Assembly (NCBI GenBank): GCA_947166625.1
Contig: CAMVEX010000009.1
Location: forward strand, 1-64,000
Direction of reading: 5' to 3'
DNA from: an uncultured Clostridia bacterium
GTDB lineage: Bacteria; Bacillota; Clostridia; Oscillospirales; Acutalibacteraceae
Length of the DNA: 64,000 bases
Numbering within the stretch: the stretch's first letter is position 1; the number at the start of each line of letters is the position of its first letter. A program made the position numbers and the translations under genes. This document shows positions 49,371 to 58,877 of the stretch, piece after piece. The notes beneath the pieces are model-generated. The model was not told the DNA's origin. It saw only the letters and a list, made by a program, of their open reading frames with translations, and ran no database searches.

Positions 49371-51443
49371 TCAATCCAATGAAATTTTTATTCCCTCAGG
49401 CGCCCCGAGCTCCCGGCTTCTGTTATCGGGCTGCGTTGAGCCGATATAGAGTGTTATCCCGGAATCGGGATCTTTTCTTTCGCCGTTTTCGGTAACGGCT
49501 TTTAACCAGTAACGATCGATTTTAAGCTCGGCTTCAACTGTCTCGCCTGCATTTATTTCGATCGGCTTTATCGCGCAAAGCTGATAATTCGGAGTAACGC
49601 ACCGTGTATCGTCGTAATGCGCGTAAACCTGGATCTTTTCCGTAATATCGTAATTGCCTGTATTCAATACGCTTACTTTGACTTTTACGGTTTTCGGATC
49701 CGAAAGAGTTATTTCGGCTTTGTTATATTTGACGCTTGAATATGAAAGACCGAATCCAAACGGCCAGAGAGGCTCGGTTTCGATGAATCTGTAGGTCCTG
49801 CCTTTCATACTGTAATCGGTGAATTCGGGAAGCTCGATGTCTCCGTAATATACGGTTATCGGTAGCCTTCCGCTCGGAGCTTTTTCGCCAGCGAGGATTT
49901 TTGCCAGAGCAAGTCCGCCCTGAGAGCCGGGGTACCAGCCGTAGATTATTGCTTTAGCCTTGCTTCTAACTTTTTCGCCTATATCAACGGATGAGCCCGC
50001 CATAATGATCACAACGGTGTTTTCATTTTCTTCGCATACCGCTTCGGCAAGTTTTATCTGAACTTCGGGCAGGGTGATGCTTTCTTTGTCGCCATCTTCG
50101 CCTTCAAGCCTCCAGTCAAGCCCGAGGCAAAGCACGGTCACATCGCTGATCGACGCCACGGCAACTCCGTCTGATATTATGTTATCGTGACCGTCCCAGC
50201 TGTTAAATACGTTTCTGTCATATTTGCATCCGGGTGAAACCCTGATTTCGGATTTGTCAAATACTCTTCTGATCCCGTCGGCGGGTGTGATATATTCGCT
50301 CGCCTTTCCCTCGTAGTTTCCTTCAAGACCTGTTATCGAAAGAGCGTTAGGGCCTACAACGCCGATGCTTTTGACTTTTTCTTTATCAAGAGGAAGAAAA
50401 CCGGCTTCATTCTTGATAAGCACGGCGGTCTGCATGGCGGCTTCAAGATTCAGCTGCCTGTGCTCCCTGCAATCCACCTTCTCAAATCCGATATCCGAAT
50501 ACGGCCTGTTTTCTTCAAATTCACCGAGCATATATCTTATCGTAAAAAGATTCTCGGCGGCTTTTGTTATTTCTTCATCGCCCGTCAGATCTTCTTCATA
50601 AGCTTCGTTCAGATGTGCGTAGCATTCGCCGCAGTTGAGGTCGCATCCTGCGTTGAGAGCCGCGGCGGCAGCTTCGCGGGCTGTTTCAACATATTTATGG
50701 TTTTCATATATATCGGAGATCGCGCCGCAGTCGGATACAAAATACCCTTTGAATCCCCAATCTCCGCGTAGCTTATCTTTTATCAGAGCTTCGTTTGCGC
50801 AGGCGGGTACGCCGTTAACCGCGCTGTACGCGCCCATTACTCCGGTCACTCCCGCCTCTACCGTCTTTTCAAATGCAGGCAGATATGTTTCCTCCATATC
50901 TTTTTTGCCGGCTTCTGCATTGAAACCGTGTCTGAGTTTTTCGGGACCCGAATGGACGGCATAATGCTTTGAGCAGGCGGACGCCTTCAAAAATTCTCCG
51001 TCTCCCTGAATTCCTTCAATGAAAGCCTTGCCGATCACTGAGGTAAGAAACGGATCTTCGCCGTAGGTTTCGTGGCCTCTGCCCCATCTCGGATCTCTGA
51101 ATATATTGATATTCGGCGACCAGAATGTGAGACCCTTGAATATATCTCTGTCGTTGTATTCGACGGATTTATTGTATTTTGCCCTTGCTTCCGTTGAAAT
51201 TACATCGGCGCATTTCTTTACCGTTTCGGGAGAAAAAGATGCGGCGAGCGCTATCGCCTGAGGAAAGACGGTCGCCGTTCCCGCCCTTGCCACTCCGTGA
51301 AGGGCCTCGTTCCACCAGTTATATTCATTTATTCCGAGCCTTTCGATCGCTGGCGCGTTATATACGAGCTGGCTCATCTTTTCTTCGGCGGTCATCTTTG
51401 AAACAAGTTCTTTTGCCTTTGCTCTCGCTTCATTATAATCCAT
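49371..51443 (-). CDS. glycoside hydrolase family 3 protein
   Basis: EALHGVARAGTATVFPQAIALAASFSPE, GYFVSDCGAI nucleophile region, C-terminal FnIII-like domain. Confidence 0.94.
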   Translation of the reverse strand: MDYNEARAKAKELVSKMTAEEKMSQLVYNAPAIERLGINEYNWWNEALHGVARAGTATVFPQAIALAASFSPETVKKCADVISTEARAKYNKSVEYNDRDIFKGLTFWSPNINIFRDPRWGRGHETYGEDPFLTSVIGKAFIEGIQGDGEFLKASACSKHYAVHSGPEKLRHGFNAEAGKKDMEETYLPAFEKTVEAGVTGVMGAYSAVNGVPACANEALIKDKLRGDWGFKGYFVSDCGAISDIYENHKYVETAREAAAAALNAGCDLNCGECYAHLNEAYEEDLTGDEEITKAAENLFTIRYMLGEFEENRPYSDIGFEKVDCREHRQLNLEAAMQTAVLIKNEAGFLPLDKEKVKSIGVVGPNALSITGLEGNYEGKASEYITPADGIRRVFDKSEIRVSPGCKYDRNVFNSWDGHDNIISDGVAVASISDVTVLCLGLDWRLEGEDGDKESITLPEVQIKLAEAVCEENENTVVIIMAGSSVDIGEKVRSKAKAIIYGWYPGSQGGLALAKILAGEKAPSGRLPITVYYGDIELPEFTDYSMKGRTYRFIETEPLWPFGFGLSYSSVKYNKAEITLSDPKTVKVKVSVLNTGNYDITEKIQVYAHYDDTRCVTPNYQLCAIKPIEINAGETVEAELKIDRYWLKAVTENGERKDPDSGITLYIGSTQPDNRSRELGAPEGIKISLD

Positions 51444-51448
51444 TTATA

Positions 51449-51946
51449 TCACTCCAATATAAATTCCATATATGTTTTTTGCGGCTTAAAGCCGTTTTTT
51501 TCATAAAATTTCTCTGCCGGGTTATTTCCTCGCCATACATTCAGTGTTATTTCATAGCATCCGAGCTCTTTTGTAAAATTTTTAACATATTCAAACAGCT
51601 GTTTTCCTATGCTCATGCCTCTGTATTTATCGTCAACGCACAAATCGTCGATATACAGATATTTGAATTGCACGAGATTTTCATCTGAAGGCTGCTCGCG
51701 GATGATGCAAAATGCATAGCCGATTATGTCGCTGTTCTCATTTACTGCGACAAATACCGGAGTATTTTCGCCGTTGATTATCGAACACAGCTCTTCTCTG
51801 CCGTATTTTGTCGTCCCGGAAACAAATATATCGGGCCGTATTTCCGCGTGAATTTCCAACACCTGTGAAAGCAGGTTCAGAATCCCCGGAATATCCTTTT
51901 CTTAGGCTTTCCTGATCGAAAGCCCTGTTTCGAAATTGTTTTTCAT
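51449..51946 (-). pseudogene. GNAT family N-acetyltransferase interrupted by in-frame TAA
   Basis: Conceptual translation MKNNFETGLSIRKA*EKDIPGILNLLSQVLEIHAEIRPDIF...; TAA at 51902-51904; remainder 51449-51862 intact with CVDDKYRGMSIGKQLFEYV. Confidence 0.75.
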
Positions 51947-52057
51947 AGTTTTTCCCCCATCAAATTATATCATCCGATTTTTTTACAGTCAATTTATTTT
52001 TCTTGTATAAGCGCAAAATATATGATATTATAGTTAAAAATAATTCGGAGGATCAAA

Positions 52058-52543
52058 ATGAACGTACAGATTCTAAAACTTCTTGCGAAGGATGCAAGAA
52101 TGTCAATAAACGATATTGCTACCGTTACGGGTTTGTCCGAGCCTGAAGTTTCGGCGCAGATTGACGAAATGAAAAAGGACGGCCTTATCAGAGGCTTCCG
52201 GACTGTGATCGACTGGGAAAAGCTTGATGAATTTTATGTATCCGCGATGGTCGAGATCAAAGTCACTCCGAAGCCCGGTCTCGGATTTGAGGATATTGCA
52301 AAAAAAATCGCCAAATTCCACGAGGTCGAGAGCGTTTATCTCTTATCCGGCGATTCTGATCTCTGCGTCATAGTCAAATGCAAGACCTTCCAGGATGTTT
52401 CGCGATTTGTTGCCAAAGAGCTTGCCGTTATGGAGAGCGTCACATCTACCAAAACTCAGTTTGTAATGAGAAGATATAAAGAGCTTGATGTCGATCTCGA
52501 GGTAACCGATCCTGATGAGCGGGGAGTTGTTTCATCTTGCTGA
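52058..52543 (+). CDS. Lrp/AsnC family transcriptional regulator
   Basis: ILKLLAKDARMSINDIATVTGLSEPEVSAQIDEMKKDGLIRGF; RAM domain. Confidence 0.93.
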   Translation: MNVQILKLLAKDARMSINDIATVTGLSEPEVSAQIDEMKKDGLIRGFRTVIDWEKLDEFYVSAMVEIKVTPKPGLGFEDIAKKIAKFHEVESVYLLSGDSDLCVIVKCKTFQDVSRFVAKELAVMESVTSTKTQFVMRRYKELDVDLEVTDPDERGVVSSC

Positions 52544-53715
52544 ATTACGAAAGTATTCTCAATGATACTATTACCGAAATTCAGCCTTCCGGTATAAGAA
52601 AGTTCTTTGATATAGCGGCGACAATGATCGATGTTATCTCTCTGGGAGTAGGTGAGCCCGATTTTCCCACTCCCTGGAAAATACGCTCCGCGGCAATCAA
52701 AACTCTTGAACGAGGTAAGACAAGATATTCCTCAAACAGAGGCCTTGCCGAGCTCAGGAAAGAAATATCCTCATATTTAAGCCGTAAATATGAGCTGAAT
52801 TATGAGCCGGAAAGCGAGATCCTCGTTACAGTCGGCGGCAGCGAAGCCATTGATGCGGCGCTTCGCTCGATAATAAACCCCGGTGATGAGGTCATAATCC
52901 CTCAGCCGAGTTATGTCTGCTATGTCCCTATGGTGATGATGGCGGGCGGAGTGCCTGTTATTATAGAAAACAAGGCTGAGAATGATTTCAAACTGCCTGC
53001 TTCGGATCTAAAAAACAAAATCACGGATAAAACTAAAGCCGTTATCCTGCCTTATCCCTCAAACCCGACGGGTGCGATAATGGAAAGAGCGGATTATGAA
53101 GCGATAGAAGAGCTTGTAAAAGACACCGGGATAATTTTGATTTCCGATGAAATCTATTCGGAGCTTACCTTCAACGGCAAAAAGCATGTTTCTCCCGCCG
53201 CTGTCGGCTCGCTTAAAGAGCGGACCGTTGTCATAAACGGCTTTTCCAAAGCATTCTCCATGACCGGCTGGAGGCTCGGCTATACCTGCGGCCCCAAAGA
53301 AATCATTTCTCAGATAACAAAGCTTCATCAGTATTCGATAATGTGCGCGCCGACCGTTTCTCAATATGCAGCCGTTACTGCGATGAGAGATTGCGACGCC
53401 GAGGTCGAGGCAATGATCGAGGAGTATGATACCCGCCGCAAACTGATGGTAAAGGGATTCAACGATATTGGTCTTGAATGCCGTGAGCCCGAAGGCGCGT
53501 TTTATGCCTTTCCTTCAATCAAATCCACCGGGCTTACCGGAGCGGAATTTTGCGAGAGGCTTCTCGAATCGCAAAAAGTGGCCATTGTTCCCGGCACCGC
53601 ATTCGGCGAGAGCGGAGAGGGATATGTGAGGGCTTCATACTGCTATTCCACCGATCACATCCGCACGGCTATAGACAGGATCGGAAAATTTATGGATGAA
53701 CTGAAATCCGTATAG
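52537..53715 (+). CDS. class I/II PLP-dependent aminotransferase
   Basis: SLGVGEPDFPTPWKIR, PSNPTGAIM, VINGFSKAFSMTGWRLGY. Confidence 0.95.
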   Translation: MLNYESILNDTITEIQPSGIRKFFDIAATMIDVISLGVGEPDFPTPWKIRSAAIKTLERGKTRYSSNRGLAELRKEISSYLSRKYELNYEPESEILVTVGGSEAIDAALRSIINPGDEVIIPQPSYVCYVPMVMMAGGVPVIIENKAENDFKLPASDLKNKITDKTKAVILPYPSNPTGAIMERADYEAIEELVKDTGIILISDEIYSELTFNGKKHVSPAAVGSLKERTVVINGFSKAFSMTGWRLGYTCGPKEIISQITKLHQYSIMCAPTVSQYAAVTAMRDCDAEVEAMIEEYDTRRKLMVKGFNDIGLECREPEGAFYAFPSIKSTGLTGAEFCERLLESQKVAIVPGTAFGESGEGYVRASYCYSTDHIRTAIDRIGKFMDELKSV

Positions 53716-53757
53716 CATTAAGAATGATTGCTGATAATTCTTTTCGGAGGTCAATAT

Positions 53758-54735
53758 ATGGAACTTAAAATCAAAGAAATTCCCGTAAGCGAAGTCGGCT
53801 ATGCCGAAAAAATGAAAGATCAGATCGAGCCGTTTCTCGAAAAAATCAGAAAGGAAGATTTTTTCAGAGGTCATGACGGCAAGGATATTCATTTTGAAAA
53901 GTACCTTATCCCCGACGCTCTCGCAAGCGTAACTATAGTCCACGGTTTTACCGAAAGCGCCGAAAAATTCCGCGAAATGGTTTTCAATTTTATAGTTATG
54001 GGCTTTAATGTGTTCATTTACGATCAGCGCGGACACGGTAAAAGCTTCCGTTACGCTCCCGATCCCCAGACAGTTTCCATAGTCAGATTTGATGAATATG
54101 TTGAAGATCTCGATATATTCGTTCACTCTGTCGTCAAGCCCGATTCGGCAGGCCTTCCGCTTTATCTTTATTCTCATTCGATGGGCGGAGCCGTCTCGAT
54201 TCAATATCTCCAGACTCATCCCGGCGTTTTTGACAAAGCCGTTTTGTCTGCGCCGATGGTTCTTTGCAGGACCGCCGGTCTGCCTCAGGGCCTTGCTCTG
54301 GCTATCGCCCGTGTATTCTGCGCAATAGGCAAGGGCCACGATACCGTTATGGGCTTCCACGGCTTTGACCCGAATAAAACCTATGTTGACAGCAATATGA
54401 CAAGCAAGGCCAGATTCAATTATTACCATGATAAGAAAAAAGCGCATAAAGAATATCAGACCGCCAACGCTTCTTACAGATGGCTCAAAGAGGCCGTGAC
54501 CGTTGCCAAAAAGAATCTTGATCCCGCAAGATGTGCAAATATCAAAATTCCCGTTTTGCTCTGTCAGCCCGAGGAGGACGGATCTGTAGTGAGCGAAAAA
54601 GAGGATGAATTCATCGCGCTCATTCCCGACGGAAAGCTTGTCAGATTCCCGGCAAGCCGCCACGAAATCTACGGCTCAGGCGACGCGACGGTGCTTGAAT
54701 ATCTCAAAACAATAGAAAGTTTTTATAAAGCATAA
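53758..54735 (+). CDS. alpha/beta hydrolase (serine aminopeptidase S33/monoacylglycerol lipase-like)
   Basis: VHGFTESAEKFRE, YDQRGHGKS, YSHSMGGAVSIQY. Confidence 0.88.
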   Translation: MELKIKEIPVSEVGYAEKMKDQIEPFLEKIRKEDFFRGHDGKDIHFEKYLIPDALASVTIVHGFTESAEKFREMVFNFIVMGFNVFIYDQRGHGKSFRYAPDPQTVSIVRFDEYVEDLDIFVHSVVKPDSAGLPLYLYSHSMGGAVSIQYLQTHPGVFDKAVLSAPMVLCRTAGLPQGLALAIARVFCAIGKGHDTVMGFHGFDPNKTYVDSNMTSKARFNYYHDKKKAHKEYQTANASYRWLKEAVTVAKKNLDPARCANIKIPVLLCQPEEDGSVVSEKEDEFIALIPDGKLVRFPASRHEIYGSGDATVLEYLKTIESFYKA

Positions 54736-54806
54736 CAATTTAATATTTTTACATTGTCAAAATTTTGCGCCTCATCCGTTTTCGGAGAGACAGCAAGGAG
54801 GATATT

Positions 54807-55379
54807 ATGTCAAAAAAAACAAAGCAACTTGTAATGATGGGCCTGCTCACTGCGATCGTATTCGTGTTTCAGTTTGTCAGTATGTCCATCAGAACGGCAA
54901 CCTTTTCGATCACGCTTTCACTTGTGCCGATAGTAGTCGGTGCGGCGCTGTACGGCAAGTGGGCGGGCGCATGGCTCGGCTTGATTTTCGGAGTCGCAGT
55001 GCTTATGACGGGCGACGCAAACGCCTTCCTGGCGGTCAATGTTCCCGGCACGATAATCACCGTGATTCTCAAAGGCGTTCTCGCGGGCTTCTCTTCCGGC
55101 GTTGTCTATGAACTGCTCAAAAAGAAAAACGACACCGTCGCGACCTACGCTTCAGGAGTGCTCACGCCGATAGTCAATACCGGTGTATTCATTATCGGAT
55201 GCCTTGTGTTCTTTATGCCTACCATCAGAGAATGGGCGGGCGGAGCGAATGCAGTGAAATTCATTTTTGTCGGATTGATAGGCTTCAATTTCTTTATTGA
55301 ACTTGCCGTGAATCTCATTCTCAGCCCGTCAGTCGCAAAGATCATCAAAATTGCCAGAAAAGAAAAAATCAATTCATAA
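54807..55379 (+). CDS. ECF transporter S component (pantothenate transport possible)
   Basis: S-component-like membrane protein; adjacent to coaX; start ATG 54807 after AAGGAGG. Confidence 0.8.
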   Translation: MSKKTKQLVMMGLLTAIVFVFQFVSMSIRTATFSITLSLVPIVVGAALYGKWAGAWLGLIFGVAVLMTGDANAFLAVNVPGTIITVILKGVLAGFSSGVVYELLKKKNDTVATYASGVLTPIVNTGVFIIGCLVFFMPTIREWAGGANAVKFIFVGLIGFNFFIELAVNLILSPSVAKIIKIARKEKINS

Positions 55380-55393
55380 ATGAGGTGAGATCG

Positions 55394-56158
55394 ATGCTGC
55401 TTGCTCTCGATATCGGCAACACAAATATTGTAGCCGGATGTATAGGCGATGAGGGAATACTGTTTTCCGAAAGGATCAAGACCGATACCTCAAAGACGGA
55501 TCTTGAGTATGTGGTGCTGTTTGACGCGCTTCTTGACCTTCATGATGTGAATAAAGAAGAGGTAGAGGGGATCGCCGTTTCGTCGGTCGTCCCTCAGGTC
55601 AATACCGTAATAACCGCCGCCGTAAAAAAAATGTTCGGCAAAGCACCGATGTTTGTGGGTCCCGGCATTAAAACCGGCATAAATATCGCCATTGACGATC
55701 CATCGACCGCCGGCTCCGATTTAATAGTCGATGCCGTAGCGGGTCTGAACGATTACGGTGCGCCGCTCATCATGATCGATATGGGCACCGCCACTACGGT
55801 TTTTGTCATAGATGAAAACAGGAATTTCATCGGCGGAGCGATAATGCCCGGCGTGGGCGCCACCATGGATTCGCTTGTGAATAAGACCTCGCAGCTGCCG
55901 AGGATTTCTCTTGAGGCTCCCAAAAAAGTAATAGGACGAAATACCGTTGACAGTATGAAAAGCGGCATAATTCTCGGTCAGGTTTCGGCTCTTGACGGTA
56001 TGATCGAGAGAATTTGGAATGAACTCGGCTACGAAACAAAGGTCGTTGCTACGGGAGGGCTCGCTCCTGCAATGATCCCGAACTGCAAGCACGATGTTAT
56101 TATCGACAGCGATATGATCCTGAAAGGGCTTAAGATCATTTACGAAAAAAATAAATAA
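55394..56158 (+). CDS. coaX: type III pantothenate kinase
   Basis: MLLALDIGNTNIVAGC, SSVVPQVN, MIDMGTATTVFVID, GGAIMPGVG. Confidence 0.96.
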   Translation: MLLALDIGNTNIVAGCIGDEGILFSERIKTDTSKTDLEYVVLFDALLDLHDVNKEEVEGIAVSSVVPQVNTVITAAVKKMFGKAPMFVGPGIKTGINIAIDDPSTAGSDLIVDAVAGLNDYGAPLIMIDMGTATTVFVIDENRNFIGGAIMPGVGATMDSLVNKTSQLPRISLEAPKKVIGRNTVDSMKSGIILGQVSALDGMIERIWNELGYETKVVATGGLAPAMIPNCKHDVIIDSDMILKGLKIIYEKNK

Positions 56159-56176
56159 TTATATTGTGCGATAAAA

Positions 56177-56204
56177 AGCGGAACCTGTTTTTGCAGGTTC
56201 CGCT
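56177..56204. terminator. bidirectional terminator between convergent genes
   Basis: agcggaacctg-ttttt-g-caggttccgct hairpin. Confidence 0.75.
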
Positions 56205-56211
56205 GAATATT

Positions 56212-57120
56212 TTATTTACCGATATTATAAAGTGCCGAGGTGTCGCAGGATTTGTTTGCGACATACCAGCTGTGACCGATCCTTACAACGGTTATTTCGA
56301 TCCCGTTCGTCAGCGGTCTTGCATCTTCGCTTACGGAATTTCCGCTGACGGTTAAATTGACTTTTACGGTTTTTGCCTCCGCTATCTCGGCGTCGATCCC
56401 GTATTCGGATATATCCGGGATTTCGGCATCTTCCGATGAAACCGCTTCCGATTTTATTTCATAGTCTTTGCCGAATGCGGTCTGATAACTGCCGGTAACG
56501 GCTTTTTTGAGCTGCACTCCGGTGTTTTTGTCAAATTCATCCTCGCATCCGGTCAGACTTTCGCCGTATTTTAAAAGATTGGCTTCAAACGCCTTGAAAA
56601 ATGCCTCGTCATCAAAATAATCGTCGCCGAATATTTCTTTTCTTACCTTTTTGAGCTCCGAAATATAGGATTTGAATATCAGATCGTAATTGTCAAACCC
56701 TTTGTTTTCGGTGATGAGCCTTACGAATTCGGGATACATTTTATCCGTTACCTTGCCCTGAAGGGTGCCGTCGTCATTGAGGGTGTTTTCACCTTTTAAT
56801 GATTTGTCGTTAAGTCCTTTAAGCCCTTTGGTCGATTCACCCGGCTTATAGTTTTCGTAAATTTCGGGATAAATGTAATTCTCTCTGATAAAATCTCCGA
56901 ATTTTTTATCATAGCTCAAAAGGCTGTTTTTATAGGCGTTATATCCGTCGCCGTTTTGAACTATCGTATCAACATATAGCTGAGCCGTTTTTTCGGGGCT
57001 GAGAGCGGTATATCTGGAAGTGTATGCATAAAGCGTCAGTGCGATAAGTGCGGCGGCAACGATGACTACGGCAAAAATACCGTAAAGCTTGTAATTGAAT
57101 TCTTTTTTATTATTTGCCAT
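56212..57120 (-). CDS. hypothetical single-TM-anchored protein
   Basis: One N-terminal TM helix (KLYGIFAVVIVAAALIALTLYAY) then soluble domain; no family recognised. Confidence 0.7.
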   Translation of the reverse strand: MANNKKEFNYKLYGIFAVVIVAAALIALTLYAYTSRYTALSPEKTAQLYVDTIVQNGDGYNAYKNSLLSYDKKFGDFIRENYIYPEIYENYKPGESTKGLKGLNDKSLKGENTLNDDGTLQGKVTDKMYPEFVRLITENKGFDNYDLIFKSYISELKKVRKEIFGDDYFDDEAFFKAFEANLLKYGESLTGCEDEFDKNTGVQLKKAVTGSYQTAFGKDYEIKSEAVSSEDAEIPDISEYGIDAEIAEAKTVKVNLTVSGNSVSEDARPLTNGIEITVVRIGHSWYVANKSCDTSALYNIGK

Positions 57121-57122
57121 CG

Positions 57123-58616
57123 TTAAACCTCCTCGCCAGTCTGAATTGCGCCTTCGGGCTCCGCATTTTCTGCGGCTGCTCTGCGCTCCATCAGCTCTTT
57201 TGTGATTCTTTCCTTCTTTTCGCCAACCATATCATAGAAGAGGATCGGCAGCCCCTGGAAGATTACGAATATCGCGGGGATGATAGTGTATATCATGAGA
57301 AATTTATTGAGCGTAGCGTCGCTCTGAGCGGCGTATGCTACATTCGCGTCTGTAGATACAAGGTATCCTGACCAGGTGTAAAGCAGCCACGGACCGAGCG
57401 CTTTTGTGAATGCGGAAGCGATTTTTGCAAAAAGGCCGTAACCCGCGTATGCCGTTCCTTCCTGGCGCTTTCCGGTTTTCCATTCTATTTCGTCAACGCA
57501 ATCCGCGATCATTATATTGGGAGTAACGTTGGTGTTGCCGTGCTGGATACCGCAGAAGAAATTGAGGATAAGGAAGGGGATTATAAGAGCGCTTCTGAAT
57601 CCGATCCCGGTAGCTACAAAATAAAGAATGGCAAGAGAAGTCGCTCCGTAAACGCAGAATATTATGAAAGTCTGCTTTGTGCTGAATTTCTTCAAAACGA
57701 AGTTAACGAGCAGAGTGCCTACCGCCGTGCCTATTCCCATCGGGAGAAGGAGGGCGAGCTTCAGATCCTTCGAGCCGAGCAGATAAATTGCAATATAAAG
57801 CGAGACTGTGCCGTAAACGCCTCTGCCGAATCCGGTGAGCTTTGTGAGCGAAACCATGAGCAGATTTTTATTTGTGAAAACGACCTTTACGGCGTCTTTT
57901 AGCGATACTTTTTCTCTCGTGAAAGGAACTCTCTCTTTGTTATTCACAAAGAATATCATTACAAAAATGATAAATCCGAGCGCGCAGACCGCGGTTGAAA
58001 TTATCAGGTCAAGACCCTGAGCCTCGGCATTCTTAAACTGCTGCTGACCCATAATGCTTTTCATAATAAGACCGACCGCCATTACAACTACCATGCCACC
58101 CGATTGACCGACGCTCTTCATAAATGAAGCGATCGAAATTGCACTTGATCTCTCCGAAGGCTCGGGTGAGCAGAGCGCTCCGAAGCATTCCGCAGGTCTT
58201 TCCACGGCGCAGCCGATGGCTGTATAGAGCGAATAAACAATATACATCCATATTATCGCGAGGGTCTGATTATTTGTGTTCGGCGCCACAAAAATAAGCA
58301 TTGCGATTATTGCCATAGGGATCGAGCCGAAGCCTATCCAGGGCTTTACCTTGCCGAGCTTTGTCCTCGTATTATCTATCAAAAAGCCGGTGATAAGCTC
58401 GATTACGGCTCCGATAATGCCCGCGGCGAGAAATACCGTTGATATGCTGCTGGATATAGCCGCGCTGTCAAAGCCCTTGCCTTTGAATGCAAAATCCGCA
58501 AAGAATGTCTGCGTATAATCGGGCATCCATCCGGTCAGCAGCGCCACGCCGAAAAGCCCGATTCCGAATGTGAATATTTCGGATTTTTTCATGAATTTTT
58601 TCTTTTCGTTTTCCAA
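57123..58616 (-). CDS. MFS transporter, GPH (glycoside-pentoside-hexuronide) type
   Basis: 12-TM protein; VTPNIMIADCVDEIEWKTGKRQEGTAYAGY GPH-like signature. Confidence 0.88.
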   Translation of the reverse strand: MENEKKKFMKKSEIFTFGIGLFGVALLTGWMPDYTQTFFADFAFKGKGFDSAAISSSISTVFLAAGIIGAVIELITGFLIDNTRTKLGKVKPWIGFGSIPMAIIAMLIFVAPNTNNQTLAIIWMYIVYSLYTAIGCAVERPAECFGALCSPEPSERSSAISIASFMKSVGQSGGMVVVMAVGLIMKSIMGQQQFKNAEAQGLDLIISTAVCALGFIIFVMIFFVNNKERVPFTREKVSLKDAVKVVFTNKNLLMVSLTKLTGFGRGVYGTVSLYIAIYLLGSKDLKLALLLPMGIGTAVGTLLVNFVLKKFSTKQTFIIFCVYGATSLAILYFVATGIGFRSALIIPFLILNFFCGIQHGNTNVTPNIMIADCVDEIEWKTGKRQEGTAYAGYGLFAKIASAFTKALGPWLLYTWSGYLVSTDANVAYAAQSDATLNKFLMIYTIIPAIFVIFQGLPILFYDMVGEKKERITKELMERRAAAENAEPEGAIQTGEEV

Positions 58617-58877
58617 ATTTTTTCTCCTTTCAATGAGGCGAAATACTTTATTTTGAATTATATATCATATTTTTCCGAAAAACAATAGTGATTTATATCC
58701 TTTTTATCGTTCTCGGCTGTTCTGAGCGCTTTCTTTAAATCATTAAATCAACCAAATCGAGGGTGGATTTATTATGATTTATTACTATTGAAATCCTCGG
58801 GCATTTATTGTAAAATGACAAAGATATAGTATTCGGAGCAATCCGCCGTATCGCAAATATTTTTTAGGAGGGGTTAT

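Noticed and set aside
53635-54663. 342-aa minus-strand ORF
   Set aside because: Antisense to the alpha/beta hydrolase with clear catalytic motifs; shadow ORF.
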